From contig NZ_JXYS01000029.1 of assembly GCF_000949295.1 (NCBI RefSeq), forward strand, positions 1 through 64,000: 64,000 nucleotides of DNA, given 5' to 3'. Of the stretch, positions 1 to 11,294 are shown piece by piece (position 1 is the first letter of the stretch; every line of letters starts with the position of its first letter). The notes under the pieces are model-generated. The model was not told where the DNA came from. It made no database searches and saw only the letters and a program-made list of their open reading frames with translations. The position numbers and the translations under genes are program-made. This DNA is from Acidithrix ferrooxidans (GTDB lineage Bacteria; Actinomycetota; Acidimicrobiia; Acidimicrobiales; Acidimicrobiaceae).

Positions 1-922
1 TACGCTTCGCTTCAGAGGAAGCATGTGAAGATCATTTGATCAAATAGCTTATGCTATGAGGGATTTAGATGCCCAAAGTGTGACTCTGACCAGTTTACCT
101 TAATCAGGCCAAACCATCGAAGAAATGCAGCATCTCGAGCTCCACTTTTTCAATGTAAATCTTGTCACCGTCAAACTAGCGTTACCTCCGGAACCATCTT
201 CCATCGAAGCCATATCTCTTTATCCAAGTGGTTCTCCGCTATCTATCTATTGTCCAACGACAAGCGTGGTCTTTCGGCTACTACCATTGCTAAATTCGTT
301 CAAGTATCTTATTCGACTGGCTGGTTGATGCTAAATAAGCTACGAAAAGCAATGGCTGACCGAAATGGTTTATATAAACTTGGAGGAAACGTCCAGGTAG
401 ATGAGTTCTTTTTAGGTGGTGAGAGCCATGGCGAAGGCAGAAGAGGAAAGGGAACAAAACAAACCAATGTCCTAATTGGAGTGTCGATTAGCAATGGTGC
501 TCCTACTCATTGCTTCATGGAAGTAATCAAAGATACCACTGCTAAATCACCCAAAGATGTTTTTGTGAGACGTTTAGATTCTAATACCAAGCTGATAAGT
601 GATGGTAACCCAAGTTACGGGGTATGTGCTGAAAGACCTTGGACTAGCGCACTGGTTCACTCTATCCAAAGACGAACAAGCACATGTAACATTCAAATGG
701 CTCAACATCCTGATAGGGAACTGCAAGAAATTTATCGACGGAACATACCACGGACGTGAGGAACATAAGCAACTTTACCTCGAGGAATTCGCATACCGAT
801 TCAACCGAAGGCACTTTGAAATGTCCTTGGTAGAGCGACTTCTCAATACATGTGTGTTTGCGTCTCCACATCCGCTACTCCGCGAATCTGATTCCAAAAT
901 GGCTCTTGCTTACGAAACTTGA
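1..922 (+). pseudogene. IS1595-family (ISXO2-like) transposase, frameshifted
   Basis: Three frames must be joined to read the protein. Positions 3-44 give the usual N-terminal FASEEACEDHLIK piece. Positions 46-615 give the zinc ribbon (CPKC at 70-81, then CKSCH), the linker and the DDE core (QVDEFFLGG, then VLIGV and ISDGNPSYGV). After a shift near 615-625 the frame continues as LKDLGLAHW and RFNRRHF, ending in a stop at 920-922. In this family the core catalyses cut-and-paste or copy-out transposition as a DDE-type nuclease. With at least two frameshifts it should be inactive. The 5' end is missing from the window. Family assignment is firm from motif order; activity loss is inferred. Confidence 0.85.
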
Positions 923-930
923 TAAGTATG
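1..930 (+). mobile_element. Remnant of an IS1595-family insertion sequence, cut by the window edge
   Basis: The region carries one decayed ISXO2-like transposase and ends where the threonine synthase frame on the other strand loses homology, so the right end lies near 920-935. I could not identify terminal inverted repeats or a target duplication. The left end is outside the window. Confidence 0.7.
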
Positions 931-1830
931 AATCGCTATTCCACTGGCAATGCTTGAGCCAGCGCTCTCCCCGCAAAGATAAGATGACGACTGTGTCAAG
1001 CTTTCTTCCCTCCACTTTTTGGCAATTGGCGAACACTCTGATGCCTGTACTGCAATGATTCTAGGGGAGCTATCGATCAAACCTAGGGACCTTAGCTCAC
1101 GAAGTCCTAACGAAACCCCAAGTAGCAAGGTGCCATTGCCTAGGGGGATAAAGATATTCTCGCAGAGTCTTCCCCCAAGCTGTTCGAACAATTCATAGAG
1201 ATAGGTCTTGGTTCCATTGAAAATAAGTGGATTGTAGATGTGGCTTGCATAAAAGATCTTATGGCTCTCCACGTGGTCGATAGCGGCTTCTGATGCCGCC
1301 GAGCGATCACCCTGAATTACATGAACCTTCGCCCCAAAAGCATCCAATTGCTTTATTTTACGCTTTGTGGTTCCCTCTGGAAGGAATATGTCCAACTCGA
1401 TACCTGCCACTGCACAATAAGCGGCAAGTGAGACTCCGGCATTACCACTGCTATCTGCGGCCGCACGATGAACATTGATGGCCTTAGCATGGCTCACAAG
1501 CACCGTAGAACCCCGATCCTTAAAGGACAAGGTTGGCATCAAATAATCAAGCTTCAAAACCGATCCTACGGATTCCTTGATAATCGGCGTCATGCCTTCA
1601 CCGAGAGTTATTGCAGCGCCAAGCGAGGCGCTGGACGTATAGGGAGACAAAAAATCATATCGCCACAAAGACCAATCGTTTGCATCCCTAAAAATTCCTC
1701 GGCCAACATCGCTCTTTCTCAGATCGAATAATCCGCCACACTCACAACGCCAGGCATAGGTTGAAATGTCATAGCTCATGGCACAGTCTCTACAAGAATA
1801 AGAAAGCAGCTCTAAACACCTACATCTCAA
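910..1830 (-). CDS. thrC: Threonine synthase-like PLP enzyme, C-terminus lost at the IS junction
   Basis: Threonine synthase converts O-phosphohomoserine to threonine with pyridoxal phosphate. The N-terminus has the small zinc-ribbon-like start (CRDC and CECGG, residues about 13-32). The PLP lysine lies in LSFKDRGS near residue 104, the substrate/phosphate loop is SSGNAG near 128, and the PLP-phosphate loop is PLGNGTLL near 230. The frame stops at 306 residues, about 40-60 short of the family, just after the IASGIAI segment that normally leads into the last domain part. The lost homology coincides with the IS1595 remnant. The missing 3' part may lie beyond the IS, outside the window. The product is probably non-functional unless another thrC exists. 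Confidence 0.8.
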   Translation of the reverse strand: MRCRCLELLSYSCRDCAMSYDISTYAWRCECGGLFDLRKSDVGRGIFRDANDWSLWRYDFLSPYTSSASLGAAITLGEGMTPIIKESVGSVLKLDYLMPTLSFKDRGSTVLVSHAKAINVHRAAADSSGNAGVSLAAYCAVAGIELDIFLPEGTTKRKIKQLDAFGAKVHVIQGDRSAASEAAIDHVESHKIFYASHIYNPLIFNGTKTYLYELFEQLGGRLCENIFIPLGNGTLLLGVSLGLRELRSLGLIDSSPRIIAVQASECSPIAKKWREESLTQSSSYLCGESAGSSIASGIAIHTYQVS

Positions 1831-2161
1831 TGGCTAACAAAACTTCAAAATCTTAACTACACGACTTATCTTTGTTAGCGCGAGTAGAAAAAATTACGGA
1901 TCCATACCTCAAAGCTAGAGAAGATTTAAAGGCGTGCCCACAACAAAAGGGTGCACCACCAACCCGCTAAGTCATGGGTAACTCCGCAGTTATCACCTTG
2001 CATAGCATCAAAGAGCTATCTGGCGAGTTCAAAAGAAAAAGATCACGGATCGATCATGCTACAAAGGTCAATCAAATAAAATACACCCATTACTCTTTCA
2101 CAAAACAGGCTCAATATTAACAATAACCTAGCCAATAAACCGCGTCGTGTGAAGCAAATTC
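1831..2161. other. Intergenic stretch between thrC fragment and amidotransferase
   Basis: No open frame with recognisable protein similarity and no strong hairpin seen. It should contain the thrC promoter (minus strand) and the 3' region of the amidotransferase gene. Confidence 0.5.
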
Positions 2162-2899
2162 CTAGAGAGGAATAGATCTAAAGGCCATGGTGCTACGCTC
2201 GACAATCATCAATTTACGATTGTCAATCGCCTTGGCGTTCTCTCTAACCCAACCACTCGAAGCCACCACTAGCGCATCTTGCAAAACCTGGTAGGAAAGC
2301 TGATAGTAATCGTCTGGGAGATCATTCATAATTTGGCTTGTATCGTAATACGAGAGTACGTAAAGAAAATCTGGTGTGACTAACATCGAATTCAAACTGG
2401 AATACGACAAAGATTGAGAGATTCCTTCGGCAGCACGACTGATTGCCTGTTCTAGTGGGAACGCCTTGGCATAGGTCATAATCAATCGAAAAATGAGTTC
2501 GCTGTCTGTAGTTCCTTCGATCAAATTCATCTGATCACTATCGATCCAATCTTTTATCTTCTCAGATTCAAAAATTGATCCATTATGACAAAATGCCACC
2601 TCGCCATCGATGAATGGATGGCTGTTTGAAGGCGAAATCTCTAGATCTAGCGTCGCCCATCTCAAATGCACGATTCCAATATCTGCTTTCGAATAGCGCG
2701 TCATTGAAAAAAATTCATCATCGCCATATGCTGAATTCGGCGACTTCTCAAAGGCCAATTCGTTATTAAAAAACTGGGCTATCCCCCAGCCATCGCCATG
2801 TTGCAGAAAAGACAGCTTCTCAAAATCCTCGAACCCTACCCCAGCAAGTTTGCCTATCGGTGTAGGACTCTCGCATACAAATCCAAGAAGTCGACACAT
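2162..2899 (-). CDS. Class II glutamine amidotransferase family protein (YafJ-like)
   Basis: The protein begins MCRLLGF, so after Met removal Cys2 becomes the N-terminal nucleophile, the hallmark of Ntn class II glutamine amidotransferases. QHGDGWG (about residue 34) and IVHLRWAT (about 75) are the conserved glutamine-site segments, followed by NSHPF and FCHNGSI. At 245 residues it has the length of stand-alone YafJ/EgtC-type proteins without a fused synthetase domain. The partner or acceptor substrate cannot be read from the sequence. No ergothioneine genes lie next to it, so the EgtC label is not supported. It stands alone, with long gaps on both sides. Confidence 0.85.
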   Translation of the reverse strand: MCRLLGFVCESPTPIGKLAGVGFEDFEKLSFLQHGDGWGIAQFFNNELAFEKSPNSAYGDDEFFSMTRYSKADIGIVHLRWATLDLEISPSNSHPFIDGEVAFCHNGSIFESEKIKDWIDSDQMNLIEGTTDSELIFRLIMTYAKAFPLEQAISRAAEGISQSLSYSSLNSMLVTPDFLYVLSYYDTSQIMNDLPDDYYQLSYQVLQDALVVASSGWVRENAKAIDNRKLMIVERSTMAFRSIPL

Positions 2900-3659
2900 T
2901 AGTTCAACCCATCTTTCCAGAGATCAATAAAAAGAATAACCCTGCGCACTTCTTCTCTTAGTCTTTGACAATTAAATCAATCTCGCTCATCTTTATCGTT
3001 TAGCAATCTGATTAGCAAGAGAATCTAGGAAATCTTCGACGACATATAGAATATACCCAAGGAAAATAGCCGAGGAACCTGGACCAAATTACAAGACCCC
3101 AAATGGCTGGGCCTTTCACATCGCGACAAACAAGTTGCTGTGTAATATACCACGGTCTCAATCGCTGTAGATCTTCAACCGTAGTAGTCGAAGATAAACC
3201 ATGTTCATCAGTCTCGCCCAACTACCTTTACCTAGTTGGTGACCGATTTCAAAATATTTCAAAAAATCCTATGGCCAAGTAGAGCTCTTTTATAAAAGGG
3301 TCGAACGCGTAAACGAGCTCTACTCTTTTAGCTGCAATAGTTGCAAATTTCACTGGCAAGTCACTGCACAAATTCGAGTTATGACAAATCAGGAAACATA
3401 TAAAAAGCCAAACCCTTTCAGAGTGTAACCGACTAGCTGACCTGGTCTTTGACCCCACACTTGCCCTAGGTGATCAATTAAAAGAATGATCACCAACTTT
3501 GACTAACGAAGATCCCCTGTGGATCAAACGAAGCTGGGACTTACTCCTAAGCCGCACCATGATCACCAACCAATAGTTGGCTTACGTGGATCGTTTCGCC
3601 TACGACTGGCATCGACTTTCAACCACAGACCTAGCCGGCCACAACTCTATTAGATGATA
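2900..3659. other. Long gene-poor region with a decayed frame and a hairpin
   Basis: No intact gene is convincing. On the minus strand about 2993-3221 looks like a small membrane protein broken by a frameshift: a W/G-rich hydrophobic stretch (GPAIWGLVIW) is followed in another frame by VVEDFLDSLANQIAKR and a stop. I cannot name the family. At 3470-3495 there is a perfect 8-bp inverted repeat (GGTGATCA/TGATCACC, 10-base loop) that could end the ahcY transcript. The 12-mer ATGATCACCAAC occurs twice, near 3487 and 3558. Confidence 0.35.
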
Positions 3660-4940
<1,281 letters not shown>

Positions 4941-5028
4941 CTACAAAAACATCTATTTAGAACGACAATGCTATATCAAAATCTCAAAGACAAGAACCTT
5001 ATAAAGATACAAAGATCGACCCCTTATA

Positions 5029-6084
5029 CTAGAGTCTGGGGTCCTTGAGCCTTTCTTTTAGCTCGTTGAGCACTGCTATGGGGCCTGGATCGACTCCGTA
5101 GGCACCCGCTAGGTGAAGCGAGACAAAATCTCCTATAATGGCCAAGTCAAAAAATTGAGCCAATTCACCCTCACCTTGGGCGTTTACTTCAAACGAATCA
5201 GATACGTTGGGATCGATAAATTCGCTGGTGATTTCATAGCGCCTCGAAACCTGCGGATGCTCGTTATCGTGGCGCAACCGAACGACTACCAAATCTGATT
5301 TCGTCATAGGCCTAAGGGATTCCCACCCGGCTAACTCATTGTGGCAATTTTCTGGGTATAACGAACTGAAAGCCATTGCCTTGGCATTTTCATTGATCTG
5401 CGCGCGCCAGCGTGTTGATGCAGCCGACCCAACCGATCCAGAAGAGTGCAAGAGAGTCAGCTTAGAGGTGAGTCTCTCCGCAATCTCTTCAGCCAGAGAC
5501 TTCCTACCTATCAATTGATCTCTTCGACGAGAGAGTTGGGAGATTGTCTGATCGATCCAATAACTTCCGCCGGGGAAGAGACCAATCGCATCTAAAACCG
5601 CCAATGGTGGAATCGACAGAGCACCAAGAGCAGCTCGTGGTTGAGGTATCGAATCAGGAACAGAGATATAGGTGGAGTTGGTATCCATTGCCAGATCTGC
5701 CAGCTCCCCGCCGGTCGAAACAACTACGACTTGTGCGCCCATCTCAACAGCCATACCCACTGCTTCTTGAGTCTCCTCCGTCTCTCCGGAAAAAGACATT
5801 GCAAAGACCAAAGTGCTAGGAGAAATGTATGCTGGGGTGGTATAAGACTTCACGACGGAAGCTGGCACTGGAAGAACGGGCCCAGCAGCCGCGACTAGTA
5901 CATCGCCTGCGATTCCGCTTCCGCCCATTCCAAAGACTACAATATTCTCGACTTTGGACTTGTCGGGAAGGTTCGAAATTTCGGCCACTCTTGCAGCCGC
6001 AGCGCTAACTTGTTCGGGCAGTGATGAGGTCACGTCCCACATCGACAATGAGTCGGCAACCTTATAAGGCCATTCTGTGCTCAT
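5029..6084 (-). CDS. Bifunctional phosphoglucose/phosphomannose isomerase, SIS domains
   Basis: It interconverts fructose-6-phosphate with glucose-6-phosphate or mannose-6-phosphate. The first SIS domain starts VVFGMGGSGIAGD (about residue 48), with the phosphate-binding MSFSGETEET near 97. The second SIS half contains RWRAQINENAKAMAF (about 225), typical of the bifunctional PGI/PMI family, and the C-terminal DLAIIGDFVSLHLA segment. The length of 351 residues is usual. It lies 199 bp downstream of the Trm112-like gene and 91 bp upstream of ahcY on the same strand. Together with manB it would make mannose-1-phosphate for GDP-mannose (inferred from family and context). Confidence 0.9.
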   Translation of the reverse strand: MSTEWPYKVADSLSMWDVTSSLPEQVSAAAARVAEISNLPDKSKVENIVVFGMGGSGIAGDVLVAAAGPVLPVPASVVKSYTTPAYISPSTLVFAMSFSGETEETQEAVGMAVEMGAQVVVVSTGGELADLAMDTNSTYISVPDSIPQPRAALGALSIPPLAVLDAIGLFPGGSYWIDQTISQLSRRRDQLIGRKSLAEEIAERLTSKLTLLHSSGSVGSAASTRWRAQINENAKAMAFSSLYPENCHNELAGWESLRPMTKSDLVVVRLRHDNEHPQVSRRYEITSEFIDPNVSDSFEVNAQGEGELAQFFDLAIIGDFVSLHLAGAYGVDPGPIAVLNELKERLKDPRL

Positions 6085-6283
6085 CGATCAGCGCTCACTT
6101 TCATAAATTCTCTTAAATTAAGACACACTCTAAAGCTGCTGCGTCAAAAACTAATTCGACGCGAGACAAATTTATCTCAAAATTGGATAAACAAAAAGCC
6201 CAAGGAGATTGAACTGAAAAAATTCGATCAATCGCCCTGGGAATGGGCTCCAAGACTCGCATATAAAGTCCCAATGGGAGATT

Positions 6284-6508
6284 TCAGCCTTTACCGGTGA
6301 CTACATGATCAAGTGATCCAAGGCGAGCGGCTTCTTTATCATCAACTATCTCAGATTCATCGACCAGCAAAATCGGGATATCGGTTTCTATCCTAAATTT
6401 GCGTTGCGACCTTGGGTTGTAGAGAATATTTTCACTCTCGATATACCAAAGCTCACCTTTGTCGACCGGGCAAACAACCAGAGATACCAACGTCTGTGAG
6501 ATACTCAT
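6284..6508 (-). CDS. Trm112-family small protein
   Basis: This 74-residue protein has the actinobacterial Trm112/UPF0434 pattern: LVVCPVDKGEL near residue 9, YNPRSQRKFRI near 31 and IPILLVDESE near 46. Only the first cysteine of the zinc-binding set remains, as is usual in actinobacterial members, so a structural zinc site is doubtful. Trm112 proteins activate methyltransferases in eukaryotes; the bacterial role is poorly defined. It starts one base after the manB stop, so it is very likely co-translated with manB. This position between manB and the PGI/PMI gene is shared by many actinobacteria. Confidence 0.85.
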   Translation of the reverse strand: MSISQTLVSLVVCPVDKGELWYIESENILYNPRSQRKFRIETDIPILLVDESEIVDDKEAARLGSLDHVVTGKG

Positions 6509-6509
6509 C

Positions 6510-7889
6510 TCAACTCCTAACTGAATCAGCCTTGGAAATTACCGCCAAGACTTCCGCTAACTTTGAAGCAACCTCTTCTTGAGTTCGCGCCTCAAGATTC
6601 AACCGCAATAGCGGCTCAGTATTAGATGGTCGCACATTAAACCACCAATCACCAAAATCAAGAGTCAAGCCGTCTATCTCTGTGGCGCGAGCACGCTTAT
6701 CATAGGCATTTTTGATAAAAGCAATAACCGCGTGGGCATCGCTTACCCGCGTATTTACCTCACCAGAGTCACAATATCGCTCAAATGGCTTTCGAAGCTC
6801 AGATAGCGGCGTCTGAGATTTAGAGATCTGCTCCAAGATAATCAAAGCCGCAATCATTCCAGAATCAGCTCGATAGTTATCCCGAAAATAATAGTGGCCA
6901 GAGTGTTCGCCACCAAAGACAGCTCCCGTCTCAGCCATTACATCTTTAATAAAGGAGTGGCCTACTCGAGTCATAACCGGGACTCCACCTGATTCAATAA
7001 TCACTTCCGGTACAGCCTTTGAACAGATCAGATTGTACAAGACGGTCGAACCCGGCGACCTCTCGAGCATCGCCTTTGCAACCAAGGCAGTGGTCAGTGA
7101 GCCAGATAACGGGGCGGCATTATTATCGACCAAAAAGACACGATCCGCATCACCATCAAAAGCCAGGCCAACATCTGCGTTCAAAGAGACAACCGCATTC
7201 TTCAAGTCAGCGATGTTCTCGGGCTGTATTGGGTCTGCCGGATGATTTGGAAAGTTACCGTCTAATTCACCGTAGAGAATCGTCAAGTCGAATGGTAGTG
7301 AACCAAATACCGAAGGCACGACATAGCCACCCATACCATTTGCGGTATCAGCCACGATGCGCAGAGGAGCTAGCTTGCTAACGTCAACGAACGAACGAAT
7401 GTGATTGCTAAATTCCTCCAAAAGATCAACTTTGTTATTGATCGAGGCGTTGACACCTGAGTCGGCGACCTCTTTGAACTCTCCATTCAAATATCTTCGA
7501 GCATTCTCTTTTATTTCGCCAAGGCCTGTAGCTTCCCCAACTGGCTTAGCCCCAGCTAAACACATCTTTATCCCGTTGTAGGCTGCTGGATTATGCGATG
7601 CCGTAAAGGTAACTCCGGGCTCATTCAGTCGACCAGAAGCAAAATAAAGCATATCCGTAGAGCAAAGACCAATCTCATCCACACCAACGCCAGCTCGATT
7701 AGCACCGCTAATAAATGACTCGCTTAGAGCAATACCACTTGGACGCATATCTCGTCCCACTACGATTCGCTCAGATGCAGCAAATTGACCAAATGCGTAA
7801 CCGATGGCCTCTGCCACCTCAGGAGTCAACTCTTCAGGAGCCAACCCGCGAACATCGTACGCTTTAAAAATCTTGTCAAGCGAATCCAC
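6510..7889 (-). CDS. manB: Phosphomannomutase/phosphoglucomutase
   Basis: It transfers phosphate between C6 and C1 of mannose or glucose phosphate. All four domains are recognisable: the active-site phosphoserine loop TASHNPAAYNG (about residue 96), the metal-binding DGDADR (about 243), the sugar-specificity segment GGEHSGHYYFRD (about 327) and the phosphate-binding RPSNTEPLLRLN near the C-terminus. The length of 459 is typical. The start is GTG, preceded by GAGG seven bases upstream. It heads the manB - Trm112-like - PGI/PMI - ahcY series. Substrate preference (mannose or glucose) cannot be decided from motifs alone. Confidence 0.93.
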   Translation of the reverse strand: MDSLDKIFKAYDVRGLAPEELTPEVAEAIGYAFGQFAASERIVVGRDMRPSGIALSESFISGANRAGVGVDEIGLCSTDMLYFASGRLNEPGVTFTASHNPAAYNGIKMCLAGAKPVGEATGLGEIKENARRYLNGEFKEVADSGVNASINNKVDLLEEFSNHIRSFVDVSKLAPLRIVADTANGMGGYVVPSVFGSLPFDLTILYGELDGNFPNHPADPIQPENIADLKNAVVSLNADVGLAFDGDADRVFLVDNNAAPLSGSLTTALVAKAMLERSPGSTVLYNLICSKAVPEVIIESGGVPVMTRVGHSFIKDVMAETGAVFGGEHSGHYYFRDNYRADSGMIAALIILEQISKSQTPLSELRKPFERYCDSGEVNTRVSDAHAVIAFIKNAYDKRARATEIDGLTLDFGDWWFNVRPSNTEPLLRLNLEARTQEEVASKLAEVLAVISKADSVRS

Positions 7890-8116
7890 CAGAAAACCTC
7901 GCTAGCTAAAAAAACGCAGTCAAAAAGACTTGCGATCCATTCCACATTATGAATTTGTGGACACACGAAAGTATGAATCTAGTTGATAATCTCCGTTTAT
8001 GAGCGATAACCAGCATGCAAATTCGTAACGGGGGTGCCATTATTCGTAATAGTAAAATTCAAGACTTTGAGATGAACTTTATATCAACATTAAATTAAAG
8101 GAGGTAAACAGCCGAA

Positions 8117-10564
8117 CTATGAGCGAAAGATTGCAAGGATCCTTTTACGCTCAACAGCAATAAGAGCCAGCACTAGGGTAATCAAAGATATAATCGTTCC
8201 GAGATTATCAGCGGCACTGTTTTGGTAAGAGACTGTGACATGAGATGAAGTTGGATAGACGACCATTTCATTGGGAGCAGCCCTATATGGCCCTAGTCCC
8301 CCGGAAACCTTAAAATTAGGAAAATAAGATTCCTTGATAATTACAGGCACACCAGGCCTACTTACATTAAAGGAAACCGTGGAGTTGGTCACTTTTAAGT
8401 TGGAAACCACAACTGACGGTAGCGGCGAAGTCTTGGTGACGGTCTTGTTGGCAGGTACTCGCAAAAGACCAGCTGGGCCGCTGGCAAGTCTCACAACAGA
8501 ATATTCACTTGGATTTTGGTAATACAATAAAGCTGGGGGTAGCCAAGAACTCTGCGCATTTGTGACTCCTGTCATAACCACTGGAGCCTGCGTGAGCGGA
8601 GTGACAATCTGGGAGTGACTCACCTCATAGATGTTCCAGGTCTCAGTGAGAACAGGCGTCGTAGAGGTAGGGCTTATCGCAGGGAGTGTGGCGATTAGTT
8701 TCAAATTCGGATTTTCATTGGCCGCTATCTTCAGGGCCGGCGAAAACGCCATATAGTATCGCACGCCTAGCAACTGGAGGTGCTGCACTCCAAGGCCAAC
8801 ATTTATACCAGAATATGGTAGACCTGCCATCGCCTCCGAAGGTGCAGCGGAAAGTTCAGACTGATTTAGAAAGTGATAGGGAGTCGTTGCCGAAGATTCA
8901 AAAAATAGGCCCTCCATCGAATCAATACAATTATTCGTCCAATAAGGCAAGAGCATTAGAGCCATTGGAGTACCGAAATCGTTTTGGTTCGAATTATATT
9001 CCCACATAGCGCGCCCGCAACCATACTTAGCACCGACGCTCTTCATCTCGAGCATCAATGCTCTATATTCGCTAAAACCAACCTTTGCTTCGTATCCCGT
9101 GTAGTTCCATTTGATCCAGCTCGGAACAAAGCTAGGGGTCACTTTGATCGGAAACCAGGGGGGACTTCCCACAAGTTGGAGTAAAACCACAGCCAAAATT
9201 GATACCGACGAAAGTACATACAGCGCTCTTCGAATTGAGGCTACTTGAGCTTTAGCAGTCGCCCTTGCCATGCTCTGAGCCGGAGCTATATAGTCCGACA
9301 AAATACCGCCGGAGCTATCCTGGGATCCAGTGGGGGCCCCATAGCGAGCAGCCGTGGGGATCTGCAACCCTATCGAACTTCCAATCGAAGAACGAACTCC
9401 CGGAAGAAGCTGGAGAAAGATGGTTTTGCGCCATCCAAATAATGCCGCTAACAACTCGACAATGACATAGACGCCAATAGCCGCCAAGATATATATCGCT
9501 AGGACATAAAACGGAAGGACACGTCCGTTGTAAACGGCCTTTAGCGGGAAAAAGACGAAAGCAATAGCAGAGGTGACCGCAACAGTCCCAAAGAGGCCAC
9601 CTATTTCAATCTTTAGAAAAAGAGAAGCGACAAATCCAATTACAGCCAGAGCAATGTAGACGCGCAACTCTGAAGGGAAAAGGCTCACGGCATAAGTGGT
9701 AATACGTGACCAACCCATTGACGTTGAAAAAGAATAGTTCACGATGAGCGGTATTTCCCAGATGGCCGACAATCCGATCATTATCAAGATTGAAATGGTT
9801 GCCCCTAAGACTAAATTTCGCTTTCTCCTAATTACTGCCAAAAAAATCAAGATTGCGACAGCAAAAGCGGCTGGAATGATATGAGCCAGCAAGGTCGCTG
9901 AAAGCAAGATTCCGCTAGCCACTCTCCGCTTCGTGGAACCGGGATCAACAAGCAAGACGGCAACGGCGAAAAAACACAGAGATAAAGAGATAGCAAACGA
10001 ATACTCACCAGCTAATGTTGATGCGATATTTCCGCCATCGATTGTGAATGATCGATCAAATAGGTAGGCGACAGCCATTATTGATGTCAGCCCCGACAGC
10101 AGATAGCCAACCTTCATAGAGCGAGCAAAATAATAGATTGCAATCGGAAGGGTGAGAGGGCCAATTGCTGTAGTCAATTTGAATGCAACGCCGTAGGGGA
10201 GTATAAAACTCAAAATGGCTGTAATTATCCCTGGCAAGGGGAAATAAAAGACATAAAGTGGATATCCTGCATACCACGAAGAGCTCCAACCGGTAAGGCG
10301 AAAATGGTTGAGAATGTGATGGATGTAAAAATACGGAACTGAAAAATGAGCTCCCGTATCGCCACCGGTAGTTGTGGTATTGGAGAACAAAAGGCTTGGA
10401 TGATACTGCCAAATCAAAAAGACGACTGTACTAGCAACTATGAAATAAGTCAATATTCGTTCGAATGAAGAACTTCTTCCCTCCGAAGGCGGCTCAGCAC
10501 TGTTCTGGGGTGAAACGTCGGTTCCGTCAGTACCATCGGCGTTCAAATCGGTCTCAACGAACAT
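8117..10564 (-). CDS. Large polytopic membrane protein, PTPS-related/GT-C-like
   Basis: The 815-residue protein has a charged cytoplasmic N-tail (about 1-33), roughly a dozen hydrophobic segments to about residue 480, a long soluble, presumably extracytoplasmic part (about 490-785), and a final transmembrane helix before a basic end (ERKRILAIF). The first loop contains GGDTGAHF and SSWYAGYPLYVFYFPLPG. This matches the 6-pyruvoyl-tetrahydropterin-synthase-related membrane family and the acidic first loop of GT-C glycosyltransferases. A role in transferring sugars from lipid carriers at the outer face is inferred from that architecture. No polyprenyl-phosphate partner gene is adjacent. Despite the family name it has no PTPS fold. 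Confidence 0.75.
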   Translation of the reverse strand: MFVETDLNADGTDGTDVSPQNSAEPPSEGRSSSFERILTYFIVASTVVFLIWQYHPSLLFSNTTTTGGDTGAHFSVPYFYIHHILNHFRLTGWSSSWYAGYPLYVFYFPLPGIITAILSFILPYGVAFKLTTAIGPLTLPIAIYYFARSMKVGYLLSGLTSIMAVAYLFDRSFTIDGGNIASTLAGEYSFAISLSLCFFAVAVLLVDPGSTKRRVASGILLSATLLAHIIPAAFAVAILIFLAVIRRKRNLVLGATISILIMIGLSAIWEIPLIVNYSFSTSMGWSRITTYAVSLFPSELRVYIALAVIGFVASLFLKIEIGGLFGTVAVTSAIAFVFFPLKAVYNGRVLPFYVLAIYILAAIGVYVIVELLAALFGWRKTIFLQLLPGVRSSIGSSIGLQIPTAARYGAPTGSQDSSGGILSDYIAPAQSMARATAKAQVASIRRALYVLSSVSILAVVLLQLVGSPPWFPIKVTPSFVPSWIKWNYTGYEAKVGFSEYRALMLEMKSVGAKYGCGRAMWEYNSNQNDFGTPMALMLLPYWTNNCIDSMEGLFFESSATTPYHFLNQSELSAAPSEAMAGLPYSGINVGLGVQHLQLLGVRYYMAFSPALKIAANENPNLKLIATLPAISPTSTTPVLTETWNIYEVSHSQIVTPLTQAPVVMTGVTNAQSSWLPPALLYYQNPSEYSVVRLASGPAGLLRVPANKTVTKTSPLPSVVVSNLKVTNSTVSFNVSRPGVPVIIKESYFPNFKVSGGLGPYRAAPNEMVVYPTSSHVTVSYQNSAADNLGTIISLITLVLALIAVERKRILAIFRS

Positions 10565-11120
10565 GCCGAATCTCCCTATGTCCCTTCACTCTCAGGATGC
10601 CCCAACATAAAGCGAATCGCGTCCGCCAAAAACATCCTTCAAGTTAACTTAGTTCGGCTTGCCACAAATATTGAGACAAGGACGTCAAAGTCACGCCCTA
10701 TTCAGGGATTTCTAACCCCAACACTAAAGACTTGCGGCTGGATCTGAAGATGAAGATCGACCCTAGAAGTCGAAGGCGTTGATCTAGCGACATTTGTCTG
10801 ACCCCTATTCGACCAGATTATCAAAAGTGCCCACCGATAAAAGGACATCTCAATAACCAGAGCTTTAAAGTAAAGCCAATGCCTGCGCCCCAAAACTTTG
10901 TCGGAAACTAAACACTGCAGCTCTATGGTGGACTTAGGCACAAGATTATCAACAGAAGTTCTGCCTAACCAAAAACGCATTCTTGATCTCGATTCATAGT
11001 TAGCCCAAAGGATAAAAGTCGCTATTTAGTCATTAATTAAGATCGACTATCGAATGGGAATCCCTTGACTTGTCATCATTTAGGGATTGGAAGTCATCCG
11101 AAGGTCAATCGATTACGGAA
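10565..11120. other. Intergenic region, no gene recognised
   Basis: A 92-codon minus frame at 10702-10980 is open, but its composition and lack of any domain or ribosome site make it unconvincing. Promoter elements for the large membrane protein should lie near 10570-10650, but I could not pick one with confidence. Confidence 0.45.
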
Positions 11121-11294
11121 CTATCGACGAAGTGCCGTTGCCAAAGTAAGGACCTCAGAGACCTCGACACTATCGCCATCAGCATTCCAGATTCTCTTTT
11201 CACAATGCGAACAAGAACGCAGCGTGACATTATGGCCACCGATGTTGAGAGAGATTTCGACGGTTGTGCCTAAACGGCAGTTTTCACAGAGCAC
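11121..11294 (-). CDS. Small zinc-ribbon protein, function unknown
   Basis: The 57-residue product has two Cys pairs, CENC (residues 3-6) and CSHC (about 28-31), separated by a beta-rich segment, then WNADGDSVEV and a short C-terminal helix. This is the layout of small actinobacterial zinc-ribbon proteins. I choose the GTG at 11292-11294 because GGAG lies six bases upstream; an in-frame ATG at 11313-11315 would add seven residues but has no ribosome site. The function is unknown; DNA, RNA or protein binding are all possible for such a ribbon. It stands between the membrane protein gene and the CPBP protease gene, on the same strand as both. Confidence 0.65.
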   Translation of the reverse strand: MLCENCRLGTTVEISLNIGGHNVTLRSCSHCEKRIWNADGDSVEVSEVLTLATALRR

